The notes beneath the pieces are model-generated. The model had not been told where the DNA came from and did not search any database. It worked only from the letters and a program-made list of their open reading frames with translations. A DNA stretch of 13,199 bases. Source: an uncultured Collinsella sp. (GTDB lineage Bacteria > Actinomycetota > Coriobacteriia > Coriobacteriales > Coriobacteriaceae). The translations under genes and the position numbers were made by a program. This document shows positions 6,841-13,199 of the stretch, piece after piece (within the stretch, counting starts at the first letter, position 1; every line of letters starts with the position of its first letter). The stretch covers positions 1 through 13,199 of the forward strand of contig CATWQC010000036.1 in the NCBI GenBank assembly GCA_958352845.1, read 5' to 3'.

Positions 6841-8928
6841 ATGGCCGAACTTACTGACCGCTTCGGGACCATGGTGTTCTCTGAGGAAGTCATGAAGGAC
6901 TACCTCCCCAAGGACATTTGGAAGCGCCTTGCTGCAACCCTCGAGGGCGGTGAGCCGCTCGACCTGGATGTGGCCAACGCCGTTGCCCATGCCATGAAGG
7001 TCTGGGCCATCTCCAAGGGTGCGACGCACTACGCGCACTGGTTCCAGCCGCTTTCGGGCATTACTTCCGAGAAGCACGACAGCTTCCTGGAGCCCAACCA
7101 CGACGGCACCGCCATTACCAAGTTTACGGGCAAGAACCTCATCCAGGGCGAGCCCGATGCCTCGAGCTTCCCCAACGGCGGCCTGCGCGCCACCTTCGAG
7201 GCCCGTGGCTACACCGCTTGGGATCCCACTAGCCCCGCCTTCATTAAGGACGATGTCCTGTGCATCCCCACGGCTTTCTGCTCCTACACGGGCGAGGCCC
7301 TGGACAAGAAGACCCCGCTGCTGCGCTCCATGACCGCGCTCTCGCGTGAGTCCAAGCGCGTTTTGGCGCTGTTCGGTAAAACCCCCAAGAAGGTCGTTCC
7401 TTCCGTGGGCGACGAGCAGGAGTACTTCCTGATCAAGAAGGACGCTTACCGCAAGCGCAAGGACCTGGTCATCACCGGCCGCACCCTCTTTGGTGCTGCT
7501 CCATGCAAGGGCCAGGAGCTCGAGGAGCACTACTTTGGCGCTATCCGCCCCACCGTCTCGGCCTATATGAAGGATCTGGACGATGAACTGTGGGCGCTCG
7601 GCATTCCGGCAAAGACCAAGCACAACGAGGTTGCTCCCTGCCAGCATGAGCTCGCCCCCGTCTATGGCGAAGTCAACGAGGCCATCGACCAGAATCTGGT
7701 CATGATGGAGAAAATGAAGCTCATCGCCTCCCGCCACGACTTGGTCTGCCTGCTGCACGAGAAGCCCTTTGAGGGCATCAACGGTTCGGGCAAGCACAAC
7801 AACTGGTCGCTTGGCACCGAATCCGAGAACCTGCTCGATCCGGGCGACACCCCGCTCGACAACCTGCAGTTCATCGTCTTCCTCACCGCGGTGATCGAGG
7901 CCGTCGATAACTATCAGGAGCTCCTGCGTGCCTCTGTTGCCTCGGCCGGCAACGACCATCGTCTGGGCGCCAACGAGGCTCCTCCGGCGATTATGTCCAT
8001 CTTCCTGGGCGACCAGCTTACCGAGGTCGTCGAGAAGATCATCGATGGTAAGGCTTCCGTCCATGCCACGCGCGGCGTGCTCGACCTGGGCGCCGATACC
8101 CTGCCCAAACTGATGCAGGACAACACCGACCGCAACCGCACCTCCCCGTTTGCCTTCACCGGCAACAAGTTCGAGTTCCGTGCCTGCGGCTCCGAGCAGA
8201 ACGTCTCCGACTCCAACCTGGTGCTCGATGCCGCCGTGGCCAAGTCGCTCAAGTCCTTCGCCGACGCGCTTGAGGGTACGCCCGAGGATGAGTTCCAGGA
8301 CGCCGCGCTCGAGTACTGCAAGAAGGTCCTGACCGACCACCAGCGCATCCTGTTCTCCGGCGATGGCTACTCCGACGAGTGGCCCGTCGAGGCCGAGAAG
8401 CGCGGCCTTGCCAACAACAAGACCACGGCCGACGCCCTGCCCGCCTTTGTTTCCGATAAGGCCATTGCGCTCTTTGAGGAGACGGGTGTTCTGACCAAGG
8501 CCGAGGCCCAGTGCCGCTACGATTGCAAGCTCGAGAAGTACAACAAGCTCATGAACATCGAGGCTACCACGATGGTTCGCGAGGCGCGTCGTACCTATCG
8601 CCCGGTCATTACTGCCTATGCCACCAAGGTCGCTAAGGGCCTTGAGACTATTCGTGCCGCCGGCGCCGAGGCCGCCATGCAGTGTGAGCAGAACACGCTC
8701 AACAAGCTCTGCAACGGTATCACCACCATCAACGACTCCATCAAGGCGCTCGACGCCGTGCATCAGAAGGCCGAGGGCCTCGATGGTCAGGAGCAGGCCA
8801 ACGTGTATGCACACGAGGTCGTCCCCGCTATGGATACGCTGCGCGCCGCCGTGGATGCCATGGAGGAGATCGTGGCCGCCGACTACTGGCCGGTCCCGAC
8901 CTACGACGACATCCTGTTCTACGTGTAG
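6841..8928 (+). CDS. glnN: Type III glutamine synthetase
   Basis: This 695-residue enzyme makes glutamine from glutamate, ammonia and ATP. Length (type III is about 700 residues, against about 450 for type I) and signature blocks identify the class: GQELEEHYFGA, KHNEVAPCQHELAP (H at about 260), HEKPFEGINGSGKHNNWSLG (about 302-321), AGNDHRLGANEAPPAI (about 369-384) and RTSPFAFTGNKFEFRACGS (about 433-451). These carry the ATP, metal and glutamate ligands of the family. The ATG at 6841 is chosen because AAGGGAG lies 6 bases before it and the product then begins MAELTDRFG; an ATG 63 bases upstream lacks a ribosome site. It is a single-gene unit with its own terminator, divergent from metF. Type III enzymes are common in Bacteroides, cyanobacteria and some anaerobic Gram-positives. 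No frameshift or missing motif is visible. Confidence 0.96.
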   Translation: MAELTDRFGTMVFSEEVMKDYLPKDIWKRLAATLEGGEPLDLDVANAVAHAMKVWAISKGATHYAHWFQPLSGITSEKHDSFLEPNHDGTAITKFTGKNLIQGEPDASSFPNGGLRATFEARGYTAWDPTSPAFIKDDVLCIPTAFCSYTGEALDKKTPLLRSMTALSRESKRVLALFGKTPKKVVPSVGDEQEYFLIKKDAYRKRKDLVITGRTLFGAAPCKGQELEEHYFGAIRPTVSAYMKDLDDELWALGIPAKTKHNEVAPCQHELAPVYGEVNEAIDQNLVMMEKMKLIASRHDLVCLLHEKPFEGINGSGKHNNWSLGTESENLLDPGDTPLDNLQFIVFLTAVIEAVDNYQELLRASVASAGNDHRLGANEAPPAIMSIFLGDQLTEVVEKIIDGKASVHATRGVLDLGADTLPKLMQDNTDRNRTSPFAFTGNKFEFRACGSEQNVSDSNLVLDAAVAKSLKSFADALEGTPEDEFQDAALEYCKKVLTDHQRILFSGDGYSDEWPVEAEKRGLANNKTTADALPAFVSDKAIALFEETGVLTKAEAQCRYDCKLEKYNKLMNIEATTMVREARRTYRPVITAYATKVAKGLETIRAAGAEAAMQCEQNTLNKLCNGITTINDSIKALDAVHQKAEGLDGQEQANVYAHEVVPAMDTLRAAVDAMEEIVAADYWPVPTYDDILFYV

Positions 8929-8959
8929 AGCGTAACTGACATATCGTTACGGTATTGAG

Positions 8960-8991
8960 CCGGGGTCCGCATCATGCGGGCCCCGGTTTTT
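8960..8991 (+). terminator. Intrinsic terminator of glnN
   Basis: A 12-bp stem, CCGGGGTCCGCA (8960-8971) with TGCGGGCCCCGG (8975-8986), one G-T pair and a 3-base TCA loop, is followed by TTTTT (8987-8991). It begins 32 bases after the glnN stop codon. Confidence 0.95.
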
Positions 8992-9043
8992 GTTTGCGAA
9001 GGACGCTTTGAAGCCCGTTTTGCCGCCGACTTGCCTAGGTATA

Positions 9044-9276
9044 AAGGGTTGTGGACAAAAAACGTCAAATATGAGTACTGTCACAAGTCCTGTAGCATTA
9101 TTTATTTACAAAATATGGGTTGTTACGCAACATATGTCCAAGTACATAGCTGATAAACGCCTGCAATTCTTCCGCCGTAGGACCCCTGGCGTCTAAATCG
9201 CCTTCTGATGGCATGAAATCGCTGTTACTAAATTGGTAACAGTACTCATATTTGCCATTTTTTGACCACAGGCCTT
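9044..9276. repeat. Element bounded by 41-bp imperfect inverted repeats
   Basis: The arm 9044-9084 and the reverse complement of 9236-9276 agree at 35 of 41 positions, sharing a 16-base core CAAATATGAGTACTGT and an A6 run. The interior is visibly AT-richer than the flanking genes. Read outward-in, both arms encode a similar peptide (LWTKNVKYEYC and LWSKNGKYEYC). On the minus strand this frame continues through KYEYCYQFSNSDFMPSEG to a stop near 9098 without a credible start, so it may be a gene remnant or chance. The arms are too diverged for a very recent insertion. The nature of the element is unknown. Confidence 0.6.
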
Positions 9277-9293
9277 GCGATGATGCCGGGATC

Positions 9294-9392
9294 CGCACCC
9301 TGTCGGGTTCGAATCCCGGCATATCGGTAGCAAAAAGCCCGCTACCGAATTGGTAACGGGCTTCTCAGATTTTGTGGTGCCCCCAGCGGGAT
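9294..9392. repeat. Direct repeat copy A: tRNA-Glu 3' end, terminator and T-arm-like segment
   Basis: It aligns without gaps to 9483-9581 at an offset of exactly 189 bases. Bases 9294-9347 (54 bp) are identical to 9483-9536, and 9375-9392 (18 bp, TGGTGCCCCCAGCGGGAT) is identical to the last 18 bases of tRNA-Glu including its CCA. Between these only a stem segment is conserved. Only the 3' end of the tRNA is present here; there is no anticodon or D arm, so this is a tRNA remnant or an attachment-site-like duplication. The plus-strand segment GTCGGGTTCGAATCCCGGC looks like a T arm but has no matching 5' acceptor half. Confidence 0.8.
9332..9362 (-). terminator. Second copy of the tRNA-Glu terminator
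   Basis: The stem AGCCCGCTACC (9336-9346) / GGTAACGGGCT (9352-9362) contains one G-T pair and is followed on the minus strand by TTTT. It is the duplicate, with a changed loop (GAATT), of the terminator that follows tRNA-Glu, and now follows only the truncated tRNA copy. Confidence 0.7.
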
Positions 9393-9482
9393 GTCCGCGT
9401 GCGGCTGGCGCCGCCCGCTTCCGCTGCGTCGCTCCGCTCCTTGCGTGCTGCGCTGGAAAACGCTTGCGCGTTTCCTCAGCTT
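9393..9482. other. GC-rich non-coding segment between the two repeat copies
   Basis: Ninety bases without a supportable gene. It contains a short hairpin, GGAAAACGC / GCGTTTCC (9455-9475, one bulged A). It is flanked on both sides by the 99-bp direct repeats and was probably brought in or left behind by the event that duplicated them. Confidence 0.4.
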
Positions 9483-9581
9483 CGCACCCTGTCGGGTTCG
9501 AATCCCGGCATATCGGTAGCAAAAAGCCCGCTACCGCGAGGGTAACGGGCTCTTCAATTCAAATGGTGCCCCCAGCGGGAT
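9483..9581. repeat. Direct repeat copy B, overlapping the real tRNA-Glu 3' end
   Basis: The partner of 9294-9392 at an offset of 189 bases. It covers the last 18 bases of the intact tRNA-Glu, its terminator and the T-arm-like segment. The 54-bp block at 9483-9536 is identical in both copies, while 9537-9540 and 9552-9563 have diverged. Confidence 0.8.
9521..9551 (-). terminator. Intrinsic terminator of tRNA-Glu
   Basis: The 11-bp stem 9525-9535 / 9541-9551 (AGCCCGCTACC with GGTAACGGGCT, one G-T pair, loop GCGAG) is followed on the minus strand by TTTTT. It starts 12 bases after the encoded CCA. Confidence 0.85.
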
Positions 9582-9640
9582 TCGAACCCGCGATATCCAC
9601 CTTGAAAGGGTGGCGTCCTTGGCCGCTAGACGATGGGGAC
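9564..9640 (-). tRNA. tRNA-Glu, anticodon UUC, with encoded CCA
   Basis: The minus strand folds into a full cloverleaf. The acceptor GTCCCCA pairs with TGGGGGC (one T-G pair), followed by discriminator A and an encoded CCA at 9566-9564. The anticodon arm CCACC-CTTTCAA-GGTGG gives anticodon TTC, reading GAA/GAG. The T arm GCGGG-TTCGAAT-CCCGC is perfect. It is a single tRNA unit with its own -10 element and terminator; its 3' end is duplicated 189 bases away. Confidence 0.97.
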
Positions 9641-9650
9641 AGCGGGAAAG

Positions 9651-9656
9651 AGTATA
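9651..9656 (-). promoter_or_regulatory. Probable -10 element of tRNA-Glu
   Basis: TATACT on the minus strand lies 10 bases before the first base of the tRNA, a good position for a -10 hexamer. No convincing -35 is visible at 16-18 bases spacing; the upstream sequence contains an A-run instead. Confidence 0.5.
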
Positions 9657-9696
9657 GCAGACTTTTTTGTCGGCGCGTATATCGTTGGCAAACTGG

Positions 9697-9712
9697 AAAA
9701 CCACCACATAGG
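9697..9712. repeat. Direct repeat AAAACCACCACATAGG
   Basis: It matches 9896-9911 (AAAACCACCACAAAGG) at 15 of 16 positions, 199 bases apart. The second copy is one arm of the terminator after murT-gatD; this copy lacks the opposite arm. The two bracket the alternating 40-bp-period array. Confidence 0.6.
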
Positions 9713-9741
9713 AGCTGGCTCTCCATCCCGATCTTCAAACA

Positions 9742-9876
9742 TCTCAATCTGTAACATCTGGGCGGGCAAATCGGCTCTATGTGTTACAGATCGAGACAAA
9801 AGGCAGGCGTCGGGACGAACATCTCATTCTGTAACAGTAAGACGACTTTTAACGGTCTAGATGTTACAGATTGAGA
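9742..9876. repeat. Four 15-bp motifs at exact 40-bp period in alternating orientation
   Basis: TCTCAATCTGTAACA occurs at 9742-9756 (plus), as TGTTACAGATCGAGA at 9782-9796, as TCTCATTCTGTAACA at 9822-9836 and as TGTTACAGATTGAGA at 9862-9876. Copies 1 and 4 are exact reverse complements, extended to 18 bp (9742-9759 / 9859-9876). Copies 2 and 3 each differ from the consensus at one base. The three intervals are each exactly 25 bp and unrelated in sequence. The block therefore forms a nested palindrome of 135 bp centred near 9809. It is not a CRISPR: repeats are short, alternate in orientation, and no cas gene is present. Confidence 0.85.
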
Positions 9877-9895
9877 CAAACAGCTGGGATGGGGC

Positions 9896-9933
9896 AAAAC
9901 CACCACAAAGGTGCCTGTCCCCTTTGTGGTGGT
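9896..9933 (-). terminator. Intrinsic terminator of murT-gatD
   Basis: A 13-bp perfect stem, ACCACCACAAAGG (9899-9911) with CCTTTGTGGTGGT (9921-9933) and a 9-base loop, is followed on the minus strand by TTTT. It begins 6 bases after the stop codon of the fusion gene. Confidence 0.9.
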
Positions 9934-9939
9934 GGGGTG

Positions 9940-12117
9940 TTAGGGGAGGAGCTTCATGGCGGCGTCGTGGGCGGCGCGCTCGTAGGTGTCGTCGAGGGGC
10001 TTGAGCGGCAGCAGGGCTGTGGCCTGCGCGTCGCCACGGCGCTCGAGGGCGTGGGTAATGAGCCAGTCGGCGAGTTCGGGGTTCTTGGGCAGTGCCGGTC
10101 CGTGCAGGTACGTGCCGATGACGCCCTTGTAGATGAGGCCCTCAAAGCCGTCGTCGCCGTTGTTGCCGGTGCCTGTGACGACAGACGTTCCGAGCGGCGT
10201 GGCCTCGGCGTCCAAAAGCGTGCGGCCACCGTGGTTCTCGAATCCCACAAAGGGCTCAGCTGCCAGATCGGTTTTGACGGCTACGTTGCCGATCAGGCGA
10301 TCGGAGCCGCGTACGGTTTCGGCGGCAATGACCCCCAGACCCTCGATGCGATCTTCGCCCATATAGTACGAACGGCCGAGCAGCTGATAGCTGCCACAGA
10401 TGGCAAGCAGCGAGCCGCCGTCCTCAACATAGGATGCGACCTTGTCTTTTTGAGCGAGCAGTTCATGTGCAACCGCCAGCTGGTCGCGGTCGGAGCCACC
10501 GCCCATCATGACGATGTCGGCGTCGGTGAGATCGAGCGTCTCACCCATACGGACCTCGTCCACGCGCACGGGAATGCCACGCCAGGCGCAGCGGCGCTCG
10601 AGGGCGATGACGTTGCCGCCGTCGCCGTAGAGGTTAAGGGCATCGGGATACAGGTATACGATGCGCAGCGGGCGCGAAAGCTCGACTGGCGCGATGCCGA
10701 CAGGAAGAGCGCTGCCGTCGGCACGGGCTACGGCGCGCCCGGCAACAGCGTCGGCGGCAGCGCCTTTCAGCCCGTCGAGCTCCTTGACCAGCGGCGGGAA
10801 GGCCGTGTAGTTGGCGACGGCGTAGAAGGTGTCATTGGCGGCCTCGTCTGCCACGGCGCCAATTGCCTGCGCGACGTCCGAGATAATCGCGGCATCGATG
10901 CCGGCGTACTTGAGACGCACCTGCATGTCGTGCGCGCGCGTGCCTCCGGCAAAGGCGACAAGACCCGGCGTGTCGGCGATGCGCTCGAAGTCGACGTCGT
11001 AGATCCACGATACATCGTGTCCGTCGGCGTCGTTGTCGTTGAGGAAGAAAGCGCAGAGTCTGCCGCCCGCCGTCTTAATGGACTGGATCTGTCGATCGAA
11101 GCCTACGGGATTCTTGGCCAGGTTGGCCTCGACGGTGCGGCCGGCGATATCCCAGCGGCCCATACGTCCGCCGGCGGGGACGTAGGCATCGAGCGTGGGC
11201 TGCAGATGCGCCGGGTCCACGCCCAACTCATGTGCGGCAAAGAAGGCGGCGGCAACGTTATAGACCATGTACAGACCGTTGTAGCGTGTGGCGATGTGTA
11301 CGGCCGCCGCGTCGGGCGCAGATCCAAAGACCAGGTCAAAGCCGTAGCCGTCGCAGCCGAGCTCAACGCCCGTCACGCGACGGACAAGCGCAGGGCGGGC
11401 CCAGCCGCACGAGGGGCAATGGTAGGCGCCGAGCTGGCCGTATTGCACGTAGTCATACTCCAGCGGCGCGTTGCACTGTGAGCAAAAGCGCGAGTCGCTA
11501 ATACGGTCGGACTCGGTGTTGGTGGCGCCATCGATGCCAAAGGCAATACTCGCGTTGGGAACGCGCGCAGCAATCGAGGCACACAGCGGGTCGTCTGCGT
11601 TGTAGATGAGCGTCGTTGCCGGCGAAAGTTCCAACGCGTGGGCGATGACCTCCTGGGTGTGATCGATCTCGCCATAGCGATCCAGCTGGTCGCGGAACAG
11701 GTTGAGCAGCACAAAGTGCGTCGGCTTGAGCTTGGGCAGAACGCGTACGGTGTAAAGCTCATCGCATTCAAAAACGCCCACGCGCTTGCCGCCGCCGGCT
11801 CGCTTGAGGCCGCTGCGCGCCTCGAGCAGTGCGCCCACCACGCCCGGCTCCATGTTGTTGCCGGCGCGGTTGCATACCACGGTGGCGCCGCTGGCGGCAA
11901 CGGCGTCGGCGATGAGGTTCGAAGTGGTGGTCTTACCGTTGGTGCCGGTGATTACCACGCTGCGGTCGACAAGGCCGGCGAGGTCGCTCAGCAGCTCGGG
12001 GTCGATCTTCATGGCGATGCGGCCGGGGAGTACGCCGCCCTGGCGCTTAAGGACGGAGCGCAGCCCCCAGCGGGCGATATCGCTCGAGGTACAGGCAAGA
12101 GATGAGCGGAGATTCAT
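9940..12117 (-). CDS. murT: Lipid II isoglutaminyl synthase: MurT-GatD fusion
   Basis: This single 725-residue frame carries both halves of the enzyme that amidates the D-glutamate of lipid II to D-isoglutamine, using glutamine as nitrogen donor at the cytoplasmic face of the membrane. MurT half (1 to about 450): LPGRIAMKI, the ATP-binding loop GTNGKTTTSN (58-67), a four-cysteine zinc ribbon (C212, C215, C234, C237) inserted in the ligase, and the conserved DVSWIYDVDFE (368-378). After a linker (about 452-482) the GatD half (484-725) starts RIVYLYPDALNLYGDGGN, has the class I amidotransferase nucleophile C574 in LLAICGSYQLLG and histidine H672 in GTYLHGP. In S. aureus and S. pneumoniae these are two proteins of about 440 and 240 residues. 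The ATG at 12117 has AGGA 8 bases upstream and gives the family's typical N-terminus. No stop or frameshift lies at the junction. A TPR-like gene lies 45 bases upstream on the same strand. Confidence 0.93.
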   Translation of the reverse strand: MNLRSSLACTSSDIARWGLRSVLKRQGGVLPGRIAMKIDPELLSDLAGLVDRSVVITGTNGKTTTSNLIADAVAASGATVVCNRAGNNMEPGVVGALLEARSGLKRAGGGKRVGVFECDELYTVRVLPKLKPTHFVLLNLFRDQLDRYGEIDHTQEVIAHALELSPATTLIYNADDPLCASIAARVPNASIAFGIDGATNTESDRISDSRFCSQCNAPLEYDYVQYGQLGAYHCPSCGWARPALVRRVTGVELGCDGYGFDLVFGSAPDAAAVHIATRYNGLYMVYNVAAAFFAAHELGVDPAHLQPTLDAYVPAGGRMGRWDIAGRTVEANLAKNPVGFDRQIQSIKTAGGRLCAFFLNDNDADGHDVSWIYDVDFERIADTPGLVAFAGGTRAHDMQVRLKYAGIDAAIISDVAQAIGAVADEAANDTFYAVANYTAFPPLVKELDGLKGAAADAVAGRAVARADGSALPVGIAPVELSRPLRIVYLYPDALNLYGDGGNVIALERRCAWRGIPVRVDEVRMGETLDLTDADIVMMGGGSDRDQLAVAHELLAQKDKVASYVEDGGSLLAICGSYQLLGRSYYMGEDRIEGLGVIAAETVRGSDRLIGNVAVKTDLAAEPFVGFENHGGRTLLDAEATPLGTSVVTGTGNNGDDGFEGLIYKGVIGTYLHGPALPKNPELADWLITHALERRGDAQATALLPLKPLDDTYERAAHDAAMKLLP

Positions 12118-12162
12118 GAAGCCGTTCCTAACGTGAATGACATGGTCGTGGCGTTTGCGCCG

Positions 12163-13199
12163 TTAAAAGCCGTAACGGCGCGCAAATTCCTGGGCAAGCT
12201 GCGACACGTCTTCGCAGGCATTGGCCCAGGGGGCAAAGTCGGGGGTGTCCGAGATAATGCCGTCGGCTTCCCAAACCGCCTGGTGCGAGAGGTCCCAGGG
12301 GTCGCGCGGCTCGGGTCGGCAGGGAAGGTACGGTGTCTGGTACATGGGATTCAGCAAGAAGAACGCGCCACCCTCACAGCGGTTGGCAAACTCGCGCAGC
12401 GCGCGTGTCGCCGGGCGCATCTTGTTCGTTTTGAACAGCAGAATCGTGCGGGCGAGCAGATACCAAGGAGAGTTCTCGAGTGCATCAGCTCCCACCTGTT
12501 CCTCGAGCTGGTGAGCCAGGGCAAAAAAGCCGTCCTGGTCTTCCAGGCGAGCGAGGGCGAGCAACACGGTGCCTGTGGCTCGGGTGGGGTAGCCTTCCGC
12601 CTTAAGGACGCGGCGGGCGTAGTTGGCAGCAGCGCGGTAGCGGGCGCTCGCCATGCACAGCTGCGAGATGGCCTCGAGCGTGTGGAGCCACCCGATAAGA
12701 GCCGGCTCGCTCACGGTAAGGTCTGCTGCGGTGACACCGTCGGTCAAAACATTATTGGCCCAGTAGTGCGGGGCTTCCATGTCGAACCCGGGCACGCTTT
12801 GCTGCAGGTAATCGGCCGTGGTCGCTTCGAGCTTCATCAGGTCGCCTAGGCAGGCGTCGACGGGCGTGTCCGCCAAAATGATGGCGAGCAGCTGGGCATC
12901 GAGGACATACGCATCGACGCGGACGATCTTGAGCAGCTCATCGCGCATATCGTCGAACAGGCGGTTGCGCGTTTGCTCAAACTCCTCGTCGCTGCCCATG
13001 TCCTCGATGCGATGGAGCTCGTCGAGCAGGTGGCGATGAACACCGGCATAGGACAGCAGCGCCTGGGCATGCTCGGACTGCGCATACTTATGAGGGTTGA
13101 CGTTCACGTCGTTATGGACAAGCTCGCGTGCTGCATCGGTGAGCTCGGGGTGCGACGCCAGATAGGTGCGCTCCAGGTAGGCGGGGATGTAGACGCTCG
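12163..13199 (-). CDS. TPR-like helical-repeat protein, 5' end beyond the window
   Basis: The reading frame ends at 12163-12165 (TAA) and stays open to the right edge, so the gene is cut there. A GTG at 13107 could be taken for a start, but the residues before it (IPAYLERTYLASHPELTDA, then ARELVHNDV) look like ordinary coding sequence and no Shine-Dalgarno precedes it. About 345 residues are visible, soluble, with no signal peptide or membrane segment in this part. The middle has helix pairs such as WLHTLEAISQLCMASARYRA, TVLLALARLEDQDGFFALA and WYLLARTILLFKTNKMRPA, typical of tetratricopeptide-like repeats. The layout loosely recalls bacterial ST7-like TPR proteins, a weak impression. It lies 45 bases upstream of the MurT-GatD gene, probably in one operon. 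Function unknown; a role in cell-envelope biology would be inference from location only. Confidence 0.75.
   Translation of the reverse strand, partial: SVYIPAYLERTYLASHPELTDAARELVHNDVNVNPHKYAQSEHAQALLSYAGVHRHLLDELHRIEDMGSDEEFEQTRNRLFDDMRDELLKIVRVDAYVLDAQLLAIILADTPVDACLGDLMKLEATTADYLQQSVPGFDMEAPHYWANNVLTDGVTAADLTVSEPALIGWLHTLEAISQLCMASARYRAAANYARRVLKAEGYPTRATGTVLLALARLEDQDGFFALAHQLEEQVGADALENSPWYLLARTILLFKTNKMRPATRALREFANRCEGGAFFLLNPMYQTPYLPCRPEPRDPWDLSHQAVWEADGIISDTPDFAPWANACEDVSQLAQEFARRYGF

Noticed and set aside
6790..8814. A 674-codon open frame on the minus strand.
   Set aside because: It is antisense to glnN, which has complete type III glutamine synthetase motifs, a ribosome site and a terminator on the plus strand.
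9298..9330. Possible second tRNA on the plus strand (GTCGGGTTCGAATCCCGGC resembles a T arm).
   Set aside because: There is no matching 5' acceptor strand, D arm or anticodon arm upstream, and the implied acceptor would begin with CGATATG, which I know from no tRNA. The same holds for its copy at 9487-9519.
9193..9754. Open frames on both strands across the tRNA region, with peptides such as AGFEPA and RDSNPTG.
   Set aside because: These peptides are translations of T-arm sequence (GGTTCGAATCCC) and are a familiar artefact of annotating tRNA genes as proteins.
9742..9876. Possible CRISPR array (regular repeats with unrelated spacers).
   Set aside because: Repeats are only 15 bp, alternate in orientation and number four; there is no leader and no cas gene. 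It is kept as an unexplained phased repeat instead.
9871..11481. A 536-codon open frame on the plus strand.
   Set aside because: It is antisense to the MurT-GatD gene, has a Gly/Val/Ala-rich composition and matches no family I recognise.

Overview
The window is GC-rich chromosomal DNA with Shine-Dalgarno sites (AGGAG-type) before nearly every gene. The gene set is a type III glutamine synthetase, a B12-dependent methionine synthase with a separate reactivation protein, an UPF0210 protein, and a MurT ligase joined to its GatD amidotransferase. Together with the style of the intergenic repeats this suggests a Gram-positive anaerobe of the Coriobacteriia, most like Collinsella. That placement is recognition and inference, not a database result.

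Layout. At 1-394 (minus) lies the N-terminal part of a class I SAM-dependent methyltransferase that runs off the left edge. A structured gap (395-711) follows, holding a 134-bp nested inverted repeat with perfect 32-bp arms. Next, on the minus strand, come an UPF0210 (DUF711) gene (712-2076), a strong intergenic hairpin (2122-2159), and a three-gene one-carbon/methionine operon transcribed metF (6414-5542) -> methionine synthase reactivation protein (5542-4754) -> metH (4743-2185). The first two genes of the operon overlap by one base (TAATG) and the last two are 10 bases apart. A 426-bp divergent region separates metF from glnN (6841-8928, plus), which ends in a textbook terminator (8960-8991).

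From 8992 to about 9935 there is only one conventional gene, tRNA-Glu(UUC) (9564-9640, minus), embedded in layered repeats. These are a 41-bp imperfect inverted repeat bounding about 230 bp, a 99-bp direct repeat with a 189-bp offset that duplicates the 3' end and terminator of the tRNA, and a 15-bp motif present four times at an exact 40-bp period in strictly alternating orientation. The right part, on the minus strand, carries a TPR-like protein gene that enters from beyond the right edge (13199-12163) and a 725-aa MurT-GatD fusion (12117-9940), 45 bases apart and ending in a terminator (9896-9933).

How the genes work together. MetF makes 5-methyl-THF and MetH uses it, through B12, to methylate homocysteine. 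MetH lacks its usual C-terminal reactivation domain, which is supplied by the small gene between metF and metH. GlnN makes glutamine. The MurT-GatD protein uses glutamine as nitrogen donor to amidate the D-glutamate of lipid II. I see no defence island, CRISPR array, phage or transposase gene. The unusual content is in the non-coding repeats and in the MurT-GatD fusion.
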